Source: Owenia fusiformis
Lineage: Eukaryota; Annelida; Polychaeta; Sabellida; Oweniidae
Assembly (NCBI GenBank): GCA_903813345.2
Contig: CAIIXF020000002.1
Location: forward strand, 22,768,455 to 22,832,454
DNA length: 64,000 nucleotides
Reading direction: 5' to 3'
Under the pieces are notes generated by a model. It was given only the letters and a program-made list of their open reading frames with translations. It did not search any database and was not told where the DNA came from. The position numbers and the translations under genes are program-made. Shown piece by piece: positions 48,685 to 60,336 of the stretch (positions within the stretch are counted from its first letter, which is position 1; each line of letters opens with the position of its first letter).

Positions 48685-51600
48685 TGGGATATAAACTACG
48701 CTGCATAATAGAATAGAATATTTGCATTTTTATATACATGTATAACATTTAAAAAGTAGTAAAGCCATGTTAATAAGCACATGGCTAAAGCTGGTGTTCA
48801 ACACTATAAGAGACAAAAACACTTATTTGGCATTTGGAAATGAAATTCTCATTACTATTTAATGATTTAGCTGATTGACTCCTTGTAGTTGACATTAAGG
48901 CTGAACTCAATTTGTCATGAACTGAACATGCAATCATAGTAGATAATGTGATGATGCCTTAAATGATTTCGTTTCTTGTCATCATAGATTTTTCAAACCC
49001 CATTTATATATCGATTTGAATGACATGTCTCTCTTATACCTCAGCTGTATCAGCCTGTAGTCAAAGAAGATTCACTTTGAGAACAATGATGCATACTTCT
49101 TAAGCATCTACCTTATTTATAATTCAATTCAATTCAGCTTTATTTTTTATATATACGTAGTATTATTTACAAGGTTTTACATGACACCCTTGTGGATGTA
49201 TAACGAATATGTTGTTTAATACGTAGTTGATAATTATCAACCTTTTTGACTGGAGCACGACCAATGAGAAAAGAGTATTAATGTTAAGGTTTTAATAATT
49301 CATTTAATCGGAAGAAACTCTGAATTATAGCAGGTATAGTACGGTGCAATCTGGCTGGATTATAGGTGGTCATATGAAAGTAGCTATCACACGATAACAC
49401 AATCTTTGCATTATCTGTGTCATAATAAATCTCTTGAATATTTTTATTGCTTGTATTGGTTAAATTATATCGCATTTAGAATATTTTAATAACTGGTATT
49501 GGTTTTCATAAGAAACATAAAAATCAATATTTTGATTGTCATAAGATAAGTAGGTTTGCGCGCAATATTGCAGAACGATTCCCAACGTGAATTACTTGTA
49601 TCAACATTAAAACAAAAGTTCTACTTTATTGACTTATTTTTCTATGACACCAATAGGCTATGATTTTCACCATACAAAAAGTACCCCAAAAATTAATTTA
49701 AATATACGTAGCAGTTATATGGAAAATAAGCTCAGTTAGAATTAAATCATACAGAAGAAATACAAATAAGGACGTTTCTATTAATTTTGAAGCTAGTTTC
49801 CCGAGGAAATAGTAGGATTTGATGGTATCGTGTCGAATGTTATAGACAGGGTTGTATATTGTTTGATGTTTTTATAAGTGTCTCTATATTGATTGATCGT
49901 AAGTAAAAATGGTAATTACACTGTAATCCATTACTAGACAGAAACTTAGTTGCCATCCTCGCAGCAGGATTGTTCAGAATCCTTCGATCGTGTCATAGAT
50001 TTTCAAGAAGCTGTTAAAGTAACCAGAGTTATTTAATGAATACTGCAAAATGGTTTTGTCTGACATGATCTGGTATAGTACCGATGCATGAATTATGGAA
50101 TTTTCTTTTTTTAATTAACCTTTCAATTGATTTTGGTGTACTATTTTATTTTATCTATGGCAATCAATGTCATTTATGAAGTGTAAATGTTTGGCTCAAA
50201 TATTGAGAATAGTACAATAACGTCATTTCGAAGGGCAATATAGTGAAATATTGGACCTATATGACCAGGACTGAAACAGCAACAAAATCTTACGCACTGA
50301 ACAATATCTAATTTCCTGGGGAAAATTGCTGGTCGTTAAATGCATTCTCGACCTGTCGTTAAATGCATTCTTGAACACCACTATGACGTCACATATTGCT
50401 CAGGTCGATATAGTAAAATGGACGCCTTCTAAACTAGCACTAAAACCCCTAGAACTGGCCCGGCAAGGTGGTAATAATGTGGAATTGCCCATACGGAATC
50501 GTCCATCCGTCTGTCCATCCATCTGTTTATTGATAAAAAAGAATCATTTTATACATACTGAATTGTTGACAATATGTGAATGAAGGGAATAGCAAGAGGA
50601 AGCGCCATGTGATTGAGATTATTGAATGGTGCCATTTTTGGAGAAAACAATTGCCCAGTGTGTAAAAATCAAAATGTCTGTTGCACTTCAGTTGCTCTAA
50701 TTTTTTATTGTAGGCTAATAATAAAATATAGATCTTATAGCAAATAGGAAAACCTCCATGTTATGTCCCTAAAACAAATAAATCCATTTGATTGATGGTG
50801 AAATTTCTGCTTGAGTTGTGAATAAGAGAAAGTTATGGAGCTAAAAAAGCTATTTCCCATGTTCACTTTGCTATGAGCTAACACTATTAGACCTTGGAAA
50901 CTTAAGTAACCAGATAATTACATAATTAATTTACATTCCAAATAGACACCCCTCCCTTCTTTATAATGTAACTGAAGATATATTGTTTTTCTAGATTAAA
51001 AGTTTCTTGCTCTTAATTATACATGTATCTAAAACATGCAAAGGATCAAGTGTGTGTCTGTTGACATATTTGATATATTTACCATCTCCCTAACCTTCTT
51101 AATTTAAAGGTTGTATATAACTAGTGATTTTCACTCCTTTTCAAAGCCTTAATACAGCATGTTGATATGTATACATAACACTGATTTTTACTTACACATT
51201 TGGATTGGATACTCATCTTTCATTCCATATAAATAAAACAGAAATTGATAAAATATTGATGGAGTTGGAATTGTTACAATGACCCCTACTTTTAGCAATT
51301 GTCAGAATGTTTCGTCCAGTGTATTTAGTTCCAGCACTTTCACACTTGATTAGATAGCGAAAGCGTATTTATTTCATTTAATTGATGAAAATGGATCTAG
51401 TTGATGATATTCTTCTAAAAACTGATTTTCATTGTTTTCTAAGCCCTTGATAGCTATATACATCCTTTAATCAATAATTTCCAGAAACATCTCCTTCCAT
51501 TTTTACCATCAGTTTCAACATAATACATAAAGATAGCATTTTCCTTTAATTTTGTGTAGATAGCATCTTTAAGGTATTGATCTTTAAACCCCTGTGATCC
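48685..51600. other. No gene or element recognised
   Basis: Unique AT-rich DNA. A CRE occurs at 50384-50391 within a small tgtcgttaaatgcattct duplication (50331-50372). Confidence 0.45.
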
Positions 51601-51604
51601 TTGC

Positions 51605-51684
51605 TTGCAGGCAAGATAAAAGATGCTATATTGACTGGCTTATGACGTAATTGGTCAATAACGTTTTTCATCTTTCCTGCAAGT
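51605..51684. repeat. Short inverted repeat with CRE-like half site and CCAAT
   Basis: cttgcaggcaagat…aaagatg pairs with catctttcctgcaag; the centre is atgacgtaattggtcaa. It is a very short element of the same style as the CRE-bearing MITEs. Confidence 0.6.
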
Positions 51685-51716
51685 TAGGATTCAAGAATTA
51701 CATGTAGTTCATCTAT

Positions 51717-51775
51717 AGTAAAACCTGTCTGAGTTAAAGACCCTTCTTAAAGTATTCTACTTGGGAGATGGTCCA
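51717..51775. mobile_element. AAACCTGT-family element, copy 5 (left part only)
   Basis: tagtaaaacctgtctgag then gtattctacttgg resemble the family, but no right end is present. Confidence 0.45.
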
Positions 51776-52503
51776 TTTCAAGGTTGAATTGTCGGAAGAT
51801 CTAAGAATTTTGAATACATTCCATTTATGGGGTAATGTCTCCTTTATATATGTGATCCACTTAATTTTTCTGAATTTCAAATCATGTGATCTAAAAATAA
51901 GCCGATATCCAACTAGAATATATATGGGGTACATATGGGGTAAAATACTTTTGTTCCCTGCTTAGTGTATTCTGAAGCTGACTAATAAACAACACATATA
52001 CAATGAAAAGGGGAACTATTTTCACCAAATTTTGGGGATTTTCTTCATCTGCCCGCCGCAGTGTCTATACCGAAACACTGCATGGGAGTTCGATATTTTT
52101 ACTGCAGGATTCATCTTGATAACAAATCCTTTTCAAATAGCAAAAATAATAAGCCATGTCAAGTAACATATTTTCTCAGGAAAAATATCTATGAAAAATA
52201 GGTTCTGGCAAAGAAAAATGTGTTTGCTCTAAGCTCTACGGATTTTTCTGGAAATGAAGTTATTGGTTTTATTTTATGAAATGTTTCAGTTTACCAATTT
52301 CAATAAAGGATTGTGGTGAAGAAGAATCTTATCAGACAACATCTTGAAATATTGTATTTACTAAATAAGGCAGCAGCTTGGCTAGAAGATTAATTCAACA
52401 ATTTTCCTTATCAAAATTCAAGGCACTATATTCTTATCACTTGTCATATTATTTCAAAAATAAAAATTTGTGTATTCTATAATATTTAAGAAATATGGAC
52501 TGA

Positions 52504-52628
52504 AGAGCAGAGGGGTTTTGGTCGAATACACCCAGGCAGGGCTAGGTACAAACCGAAGGGAGTGAGGGGTTCGAAAACTTTTGTGCCTAGCCCTAAGGGG
52601 TGTATTCGGTGATATTACCCCTGCTCTG
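52504..52628. repeat. Hairpin unit of composite C
   Basis: gagcaggggtaa-type ends pair (agagcagaggggttttgg with tattacccctgctct), with inner stems gaatacaccc / gggtgtattc and gggctagg / cctagccc. Confidence 0.85.
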
Positions 52629-52641
52629 AGGTCTATATTAT

Positions 52642-52829
52642 GATTCGAACATGAGAACTTACCAAAAACTTTTGAATATTCATTATGGTCCGCCGTTACT
52701 ACGACCTCGCCGTTATGACGTCACACATTACACATATTACTAAGGGTATTCTTCGTGAATATACCTCGGGTGAAATGTTGACTTTGTTTACAGTTTATAG
52801 AAGGCGTGAATACAGTCATGTTCGAATCT
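52642..52829. mobile_element. CRE-bearing MITE of composite C
   Basis: gattcgaacatga is mirrored by tcatgttcgaatc. Inner motifs gaatattcattatgg and gtgaatatacctcggg partly pair, and a CRE lies at 52715-52722. It sits 13 bp from the hairpin at 52504-52628, repeating the layout of composite A. Confidence 0.75.
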
Positions 52830-53189
52830 TTATAAATGAATTACATTTGTATTTCCTTTTGTACGTTTTTGTAATATGATTCATTAGAGTGGCTATTATT
52901 TTTTGAGTAGATCATCTTTAGTATAGATTTGTTCTGTGTTTCAAATGAAGTGTTTCAGAAAAATCAATGAATTAAATTATCTTCAAATAGATCAATAATG
53001 TACACAGGGAGATTATGAGACAAAATTCTTGAAGCAAGATCGACAAACTCACTGTCATTTGTTGTTAGTTGTTCCTCAGTGAATATTCACATAAAAGTAT
53101 CATATTGTTACATTTTATTTGTAACGTTGTTAAACTTTTGTAACCATTAGGAATAATTTACCAGATAGTAAGATTCTGTGATGTTAATG

Positions 53190-53390
53190 CAGTCAAACCT
53201 TATAGATGGAGCACTAAATGGTACCTCTAAAAATGTTTCACTTGAGAGCTTTTCCACTTATAGAAGTTAATTTAACATAAAGTCAATTTGTCATGGGACT
53301 CCTCTGAGAAGCTTTACTTATGGAGGTGTTCTACTTACAGAGGTGTTTTACTTACAGAGGTGTTCTACTTACAGAGGTGTTCTACTTCAC
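53190..53390. mobile_element. AAACCTGT-family element, copy 6, with internal 17-bp repeats
   Basis: It begins cagtcaaacct and ends in four ~17-bp units of acagaggtgttctactt (53323-53390). The terminal repeat has been replaced or extended by this small array. Confidence 0.55.
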
Positions 53391-53599
53391 ATATTTTCTT
53401 GTACCTTGTCTCATTTTAAATGCGACTATGGCTATGATTGCTATGGGTTACTGGCCTGAGTTGCAGAAAGTAGATAAGTGAAAATTGATGTTCAAATCTG
53501 GGTGATTATGTCAGACTTATGAAATTAACTTTTTGCAGTCAAGTTTATTGGAAAAGACATTAATAGGCAAGAAAAAGAGGTTACTGCTAGAGTTACACC

Positions 53600-53712
53600 A
53601 ACCTATATTGTACATGTTTATACGCTTTGATTTGCCATGCGACGGTTATGTCCGCCATTTGTGACAACGGTATCTGGCTTTACCGTTGTCAGGCTATTCT
53701 GGTGTGATACTA
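53600..53712. mobile_element. Small element holding hairpin repeat copy 2
   Basis: The core gacaacggtatctggcttta ccgttgtcagg is the reverse complement of the 26397 repeat. Outer gttacacca / tggtgtgatac form a weak terminal repeat. Confidence 0.55.
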
Positions 53713-53951
53713 TGATGGGGCATAAATATTGTTGTGTATATATTTCGTTCATTGTTCTCTTGTTTATGATTTGATAACACTTGATTTTTTAATTAAGTGA
53801 GATGTCTTTATTTCTATGTTATAATTTGGAAAGTTAGGCTGAAACTGCCCAACAATACATAAATCAGCTGGTTTCCCAGACACCATGTGACAAATTATAT
53901 ATTCATATTTCTGGTTACATAAAACATACAAAACAATAAAATCCCCTCATG

Positions 53952-54512
53952 ATAATGATAAGATTCACCATATTGTACATGTATATAATGGTAAGATTCA
54001 CCATATTGTACATGTATATAATGGTAAGATTCACCATATTGTACATGTATATAATGGTAAGATTCACCATATTGTACATGTATATAATGGTAAGATTCAC
54101 CATATTGTACATGTATATAATGGTAAGATTCACCATATTGTAATGGTAAGATTCACCATATTGTACATGTATATAATGGTAAGATTCACCATATTGTACA
54201 TGTATATAATGATAAGATTCACCATATTGTACATGTATATAATGATAAGATTCACCATATTGTACATGTATATAATGATAAGATTCACCATATTGTACAC
54301 GTATATAATGGTAAGATTCACCATATTGTACATGTATATAATGGTAAGATTCACCATATTGTACACGTATATAATGGTAAGATTCACCATATTGTACATG
54401 TATATAATGATAAGATTCACCATATTGTACATGTATATAATGGTAAGATTCACCATATTGTACATGTATATAATGGTAAGATTCACCATATTGTACATGT
54501 GTATATGCTAAG
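53952..54512. repeat. 33-bp minisatellite, about 17 units, just upstream of the exon
   Basis: The unit is gattcaccatattgtacat followed by gtatataatggtaa. Units recur every 33 bp from 53962 to 54480, with one shortened unit at 54127. Single-base variants (ggtaa/gataa, catgt/cacgt) are interspersed. Because 33 is a multiple of 3, both strands stay open, which creates spurious repetitive frames. Decayed units continue to about 54740, close to the exon acceptor. Confidence 0.95.
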
Positions 54513-54740
54513 ATTTACCTTATTGTACAAACATTTTCCACATTGTACATACGTATATGCTATGATTTACTGTATTGCACATGTGTTCATGCTAAAGTCC
54601 ATCATATTGTACATGTCTATATGCTACGATTTACAATATTATACGAATTAATATGTTACAGTTCCCCATATTGTACAAATGTTTTTAGATGCTATAATTT
54701 CCCATAAATATTACACATAATAGTATTTTTATTAAATAAT
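54513..54740. repeat. Degenerate continuation of the 33-bp minisatellite
   Basis: Motifs such as ttaccttattgtaca, tttactgtattgcaca, catcatattgtacatg and ccccatattgtacaaatg repeat at roughly 30-40 bp spacing. They grade from the regular array into unique sequence before the exon. This looks like an older, decayed part of the same array. Confidence 0.6.
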
Positions 54741-54767
54741 TCACCATATTATGCATGTATGTTTCAG

Positions 54768-54857
54768 GATGCGATACTGAAGCTGAGTGGGGTAACAACA
54801 CTAGAGGAGCTGAGACAAGCTATACAAGAGGCACTACAACTAGCCCTTCCAAACACA
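54768..54857 (+). CDS. PDE2A-like: Internal exon, PDE2A-like (cGMP-stimulated phosphodiesterase), N-terminal region
   Basis: This is the only host coding exon I can support. It is preceded by an acceptor (tgtatgtttcag) and followed by a donor (ACA|gtaagt). It is 90 bp long, 30 codons, phase 0 at both ends, with no stop. The peptide starts DAILKLSGV, continues TTLEELRQAI and ends QEALQLALPNT, an amphipathic helix pattern. From memory, the stretch before GAF-A in vertebrate PDE2A follows the same order (D-A-x-L-x-L, a hydrophobic turn, then A-V-x-E-A-L and L-P). PDE2A hydrolyses cAMP and cGMP and is activated by cGMP binding to its GAF domain. No neighbouring exon was found, so flanking introns would be large. 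The 3' half of the exon is tandemly duplicated downstream. The exon call is strong; the family call is moderate. Confidence 0.6.
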
Positions 54858-55312
54858 GTAAGTGCTCACTATTTTAGCATTAAATTCAAGCTATACAAGA
54901 GGCACTACAATTAGCCCTTCCAAACACAGTAAGTGCTCACTATTTTAGCATTAAATTCAAGCTATACAAGAGGCACTACAACTAGCCCTTCCAAACACAG
55001 TAAGTGCTCACTATTTTAGCATTTAATTCAAGCTATACAAGAGGCACTATAACTAGCCCTTCCAAACACAGTAAGTGCTCACTATTTTAGCATTTAATTC
55101 AAGCTATACAAGAGGCACTATAACTAGCCCTTCCAAACACAGTAAGTGCTCACTATTTTAGCATTAAATTCAAGCTATACAAGAGGCACTACAACTAGCC
55201 CTTCCAAACACAGTAAGTGCTCACTATTTTAGCATTAAATTCAAGCTATACAAGAGGCACTACAACTAGCCCTTCCAAACACAGTAAGTGCTCACTATTT
55301 TATATTAGTATA
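54816..55312 (+). repeat. 71-bp tandem array made from the exon end and its splice donor (7 units)
   Basis: Units start at 54816, 54887, 54958, 55029, 55100, 55171 and 55242. The first is the native exon 3' end plus the start of the intron. Every unit keeps the last 42 exon bases, a GTAAGT donor and about 20 bp ending in ttttag. Differences are few (actaca versus actata, attaaa versus atttaa). Donor-like GT positions are 54858, 54929, 55000, 55071, 55142, 55213 and 55284. Because 71 is not a multiple of 3, reading past donor 1 meets a TAG in the second unit, so use of donors 2-7 would truncate the protein. Confidence 0.95.
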
Positions 55313-55840
55313 TACCCAATATGTAACACTGATCCTGATTGGTCAATACCTAGTCACGTGTTCCGAAATAGATTTACTATTTCCCTCGGAAAGTTATATT
55401 CCCTCAAATGTGACGTCAGCGGGAATATACATTTGAACTATTGCCCGCTGACGTCACAATTGCAAGTTCTATTACCCTTGGAAACGTCTGCGCATCATCA
55501 CTGCGCAGACGAAAAACAGAAAAATGGAGGATGAGCACAAACACAAATCAACTCCGTTCACCATGACAGACGTGCGTGAACGATACAATATAAGCAACGT
55601 ATATAAAGTTCCCTAAGCTCAATACGGCTGTGTAATTTCAAGTGTTATGATAATCTATTCCGCGTGTTAAACGCGATTGAATTTGTCAAGTGAGAGTCTC
55701 AGAGGCAAAAATTTCTGTTGAGTATCTGATGACGTCACAGCTTATAATGCTAACAATGGACCCGGGGAGGGGGCTTTCTAAGCCTTTTTGGCCTTCGCAG
55801 AGGAAACGGGACAAGAGTCAGTATAGGGTATATAATAAAA
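55299..55840. mobile_element. CRE-rich element of composite D, inserted at the end of the exon-derived array
   Basis: ttttatattagtatataccc is mirrored loosely by tatagggtatataataaaa. It contains three CREs (55411, 55449, 55730), attggtc, cacgtg and the pair gtctgcgca / tgcgcagac. The first two CREs are in an inverted arrangement (tgacgtcagcggg / cccgctgacgtca). Confidence 0.65.
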
Positions 55841-55846
55841 CAAAAT

Positions 55847-56006
55847 AGTGACTGCCTAATTTCGAGCAATAGTGTAAATGATTTCCCCTTGGGAATATCC
55901 TCTACAATGTACTATTCCCTCAGCCTGCGGCTTCAGGAATAGTACATTGTAGAGGATATTCCCTCGGGGAAATAATTTACACTATTGCCCTCAATGGCAG
56001 TCACTA
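55847..56006. repeat. Hairpin unit of composite D
   Basis: tagtgactgcc pairs with ggcagtcacta, then caatagtgtaaat with atttacactattg, then ttccc…gggaatatcctctacaat with attgtagaggatattccc; the loop is cagcctgcggcttcag. This is a 160-bp near-perfect palindrome. Confidence 0.9.
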
Positions 56007-56086
56007 TTTGTATATTATAGAAGCTGATTAGGGATTGCCTTGAATTCCTTTCTTGTCTTTGATTTTTATGTAAACATTTTTATGTA

Positions 56087-56226
56087 AAGTGGTGACAGTT
56101 GTAATACATGTAGTATCCAACTTTTTTCTGGACTGGACTTGAGTTTGATGGTTGGAGTTAGGAGGTTGGTGTTTGGTATCTGTAACAAATGGCAGGTGGT
56201 AATATTTTGCATGTTAATGCCTCGTT
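56087..56226 (+). mobile_element. TGTCACCACC-family element, copy 9
   Basis: agtggtgacagttgtaatac, tccaacttttttctgg, a ggttggagttaggaggttgg core, then ctgtaacaaatggcaggtgg and gcatgttaatgcc. Confidence 0.7.
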
Positions 56227-57056
56227 GGTCCATATTGTGAGACATATATGGAATCGTCCACTTGTCTGTTTGTCCATCCATCCATCTGCGAGTCAACAAT
56301 TTTCAGATAAATGAAAACTGCCATTCATTTCTCAAAACCATTTGATGGGTTTCACCACCAATTATTCGCACCAATCCTACTTTTGCAGAAATTAACTGTA
56401 AAGGTAAAAGTAAAGCATAGGGAAGACAATTGTAATTGGATCGCTTAAAAACATGTAACTTAACCTCCCTATTATCTATTTTAGTACTCAGTGCCCACCT
56501 ATCCTATATGAAACTTTTTGGAGGAGTTTCTTCACTGAACTAATTGTTCATTTGAGCAACATTGTGATTATTATAAAATAGAACTATTTACTCAGTTTTA
56601 TGAGTGATGGATTTTGTGTTTTTCTCAGTGTTTTTTGGATTGATTATTAAGGCACGCTCTTAGTGAATTATACTGCAAACATATGAGACAAGGGCACAAG
56701 GCCTTGGTGGTAAAGTGATAATATCTGGTTTGGTTCGAAAAACATAGCCACAGTTGGTGCATATAGCACAGCTATCTTTTCATTAATAGTTTTCTATATT
56801 TCACTTTTTGCAGAGATAAAGTGATATATGACCAATTCAAAAGCATTTTTAACCAGATACATAGGTATTAGAGATTGATGATAGCTTGGTTTTCCAAGCG
56901 ATAAGACTCCTCAGTATTGACCTCTGTAAGAATATGCATGATACTAGCTATAATGTACCAAAATGAAAATGGTTCTCCTTTAGAAAACAATGGGATGAAC
57001 ATGTTAAAGTGGCATCGTAACATAGTATGGTATACCTTACAAAAGGTAATCAGGTA

Positions 57057-57215
57057 CAGTGAAACCTGTAAAGTGGTACACCTAGAAGTGGAACACCTCT
57101 GTCAGTAGAACACTTTTCAAGAGACCCAAGACCAACTGACGTAATGTTTATTGAATCTCTCTATAAGTGGAACATTTTTAGACGTACCAAAGGTGTTCCA
57201 CTTAGACAAGTTTAA
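57057..57215. mobile_element. AAACCTGT-family element, copy 7
   Basis: cagtgaaacctgtaaagtgg on the left and ggtgttccacttagacaagt on the right, with internal gaacacctctgtcag motifs. Confidence 0.7.
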
Positions 57216-57796
57216 GTGTACTTTCATCGTATGCCCATGGCAACTGTTTTAAAGATCAAGAGTTCATCACAGCAAAAATATTATATTATACATCGCCTAT
57301 GGGAGACAATGGGACATAATTGATGTAGCTACTTATTTTGAATTTTGAAGAATAACAGCAAGTTGGTTCTTTTGTGGACCCCTATTCCCTTTTTTGAACA
57401 GCATTTTTCTTCAGTATGTTTCAGTTTTAAACAATAGATCATTTTCCTTCCTGTATTTTTTACCCGCAAGGATCATCAGTGTTGCGTCTTATGAACTTCT
57501 TCGAAGAATAATCCTGAGATTAGTCAATTGGCTTATTAGTGAACCAAGGGAAAGTACATTAAATTAGCAAGTGATCAGGTGAACTGTAATGAAGATAACA
57601 CTTCAAAGTGTAGAGATGAAGCTCAGGGGTTTTATTACTCGTAGGCTATAGGCAATTATCTCAGGTTGGTTCTATTAAAATCGCCTGTTAGTTACTAGCT
57701 GGTTCTTATTCCTTGTTCAAATTATAATTTCCGACAATTTTGTCTGTTTTTTTTTAATCTATTTGGCATGTTGTTTTTTTATTTATTTTGTCTATA

Positions 57797-57971
57797 ATGT
57801 CACCATCATAAGTGATGACATATTGTTGTTGTCTCCATTTTTTGTGGATGGTTGTTTGTTGGTTGATGTTTGGCCATCAGAGATTGGTGTTTGGTGGTTG
57901 ATGTTTGATGTTTGGCAGTCAGGATCTGTAACAAATGGCAGGTTGTGACATTTTGTATGTTAATGCCTTGT
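57797..57971 (+). mobile_element. TGTCACCACC-family element, copy 10, longest core
   Basis: atgtcaccatcataagtg, ctccattttttgtggatg, a long core with ggttgatgtttgg-type units repeated four to five times, then ctgtaacaaatggcaggttg and gttaatgccttg. Confidence 0.75.
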
Positions 57972-59475
57972 TAAAATTTCTCATGAAACCCCTGGAATCA
58001 TTCCCCTAAATCATTCTCCGACCTTTTTCAGAAAAAATAATCCTGAATAAGAGGGTCAAAAAACAGTCCCATTTCTTTATACACACCAAATCTGGTGGAG
58101 GAAATAAATAAATAAAAAAAAGGATATGAATGACCCACGCCTGAATATGTGAACTGAAACGCATTCTTTACATTCATGTACCTCCCAATGGTGCCTTGTT
58201 GTTCCACTATTGATCCTACTATCTCTTTTTGATCGCATTCCTGACAAATCCCATGGGTCAGTCGCAACATTCAACCTTATCATTTCCAACCAAATCCATT
58301 TAACATTCTTTCCAGAGAGGCTTCTAGTGCATGCTATGATGAGAGATGTTTTTTTGCATCTCCAACTGAAGGCAATGAACATGTTCGACACCTATGTGTG
58401 AATAATCCTTTTCAATAGTTTAGTTCTGTAATAGAGCTGTCACACTTCAACTGTGTGGGCTCACCATTCCCCACCCTGTGAATATATTGGGAGAGATGGT
58501 GGGGCACGGCATGGATACATGGTGTGCAAAACAGATAGTTTGACAGCAAAATATCCCCATCACACCGAAAATCGAATAACAAAAATCAATTACAAAATTA
58601 ATACCCAAAGTTAGCCACACGGTGGTGAACAGTGAGCCCATAGGGCTAATGTAACAGCTACTTAAAAGAGATCTTCATCTGCAGTCTGATAACAAGCCTT
58701 ATGTTGCTATGAACCCATATGTAAATCCACAAGCAATTACATGTATCTGCACACAATCTTCCCATTATATTAAAAAAACTGGAATATTCATTCATTTTAC
58801 GTCAGTGGCAATGGTATCTATAAAGAGCATCTTCCTCAATAGTTAAGGTTAAGGGAGCATTTCAAAAGATCGAAAATTAACTGTATTTGAAAAGTTATTG
58901 GAGAGAGGGTCATTAGCCTTAAATGTTTTCTGACATTATTCGTGGGAATTTTATTTGAGCAAATTGATATAAACTCAGGATTCTAACGTGAGATACAATA
59001 CATGTACAAGAGATAATCTCATGTTGATACTGTGCAAGAATTCTAATAATCTACTGATTGAATAAAATTGACTGTTTTACATTATGTTAGATAAAGAACA
59101 GTATGACTTAATATAATGATGCATACCAACATTTCTCAAACACAGTTATTCGGGGAAGAGGGAGGGGGTCGTAGATTAACTGTTCAAATACAGTCAATAA
59201 TCCCACATTGAACTTTTGAGATGCTCCTTAAAATGTTAAATTGATGAGATATTTTGTATGAATAGGTAACAGGTGAAGATCTGGAGTATTGCAATAAGCT
59301 AATTGATTATATATGCTTTCATTCTCATTTTATTTTATAGTTTTTAATAAAAGGTGAAGATTTCTGAATAAAAATGACTTTGATATCTGTTTGAACTTGA
59401 TGACATAAGACTAACATAGATAAGACCTATACCATAAATGGAAGACATGTATCTATTTCTGATGATATTATATTG

Positions 59476-59655
59476 CAGTAAAACCTGTCTTAGTGAACGC
59501 CTCAATCTAGTGAACACCAGTGTCTAGTGAACACCTTTTCTCAGCACATACTCCACTGAGTTTTGTATAAAATTGCCTCTCTGTAGTGAACACGTACCTC
59601 AGTGATGACTTTTTTTTGTGGCTCAATAGGTGTTCATTGTATAGAGGTTTTACTG
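59476..59655. mobile_element. AAACCTGT-family element, copy 8
   Basis: Ends cagtaaaacct and aggttttactg are a perfect 11-bp inverted repeat. Interior motifs gtgaacacc repeat four times. Copy length is 180 bp. Confidence 0.75.
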
Positions 59656-60152
59656 TACTTCATACTGTACTTTAATGTATGTACAGTGTATGTATGTATA
59701 TTGTATCTTCAATGGCCATGCTTCTGGCATTATGGAAGATTACCTATTGGCAGACAATTAACAATATAAGACATCAAAATATGAAAAAGGTAACAATAAA
59801 AGGTAATTATAGAATGTATCAGCAGGTAAATGGTATTATCATATATACGTGGCAGCAATATGAATATACAATTGAATTTATGATACAGAATAAATCACAG
59901 GCCCCAGGGGATTTTATATGAGAAATGTATTGAGACATTTGATGGACATATTGACAGGTTACAAATTGTTGAGTTCATCCGAGAGAAAGTCTGATAATCC
60001 AAAATGATTGATCCCTTTTGAGTCACTACGCAATTGCAGTGTTTTTCTTTACCCCCATTATTTATTATTGGCATATTGAAGATATTTGACAACCGCGAAA
60101 TATTTTTAGGTTAATTGTATTCCCTTCAACAATTTCAGTCTGTTGTGGCATA

Positions 60153-60336
60153 CAATGAAACCCGTATATGCGAACACCTCTCTAATCCAAACACTTCTTA
60201 TTGTGAACACTTTCCTCGGGCTCAAGTTTGTTAACTTCCATTAACCTTCATTTTGAAAAAAATTTGAAATGTGAACACCTGCTAATCCAATCACTTTTGG
60301 CTGCTCGTAGAGGCCTTTGAATTAGACAAGACTGTA
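60153..60336. mobile_element. AAACCTGT-family element, copy 9
   Basis: caatgaaacccgtatatgcg on the left, gaattagacaagactgt on the right, and gaacacctctctaatcc inside. It is more diverged at the ends. Confidence 0.55.

Noticed and set aside
53952-54500. CRISPR-like array
   Set aside because: Units are contiguous without unique spacers, in an animal-type sequence.
53915-54511. Repetitive MVRFTILYMYI / MVNLTIIYMYN frames
   Set aside because: Artefact of the 33-bp minisatellite, open on both strands at once.
58028-58401. Overlapping minus frames of 80 and 104 codons with several cysteines
   Set aside because: Cysteine spacing does not fit a known finger, the two frames compete, and no splice signals support them.
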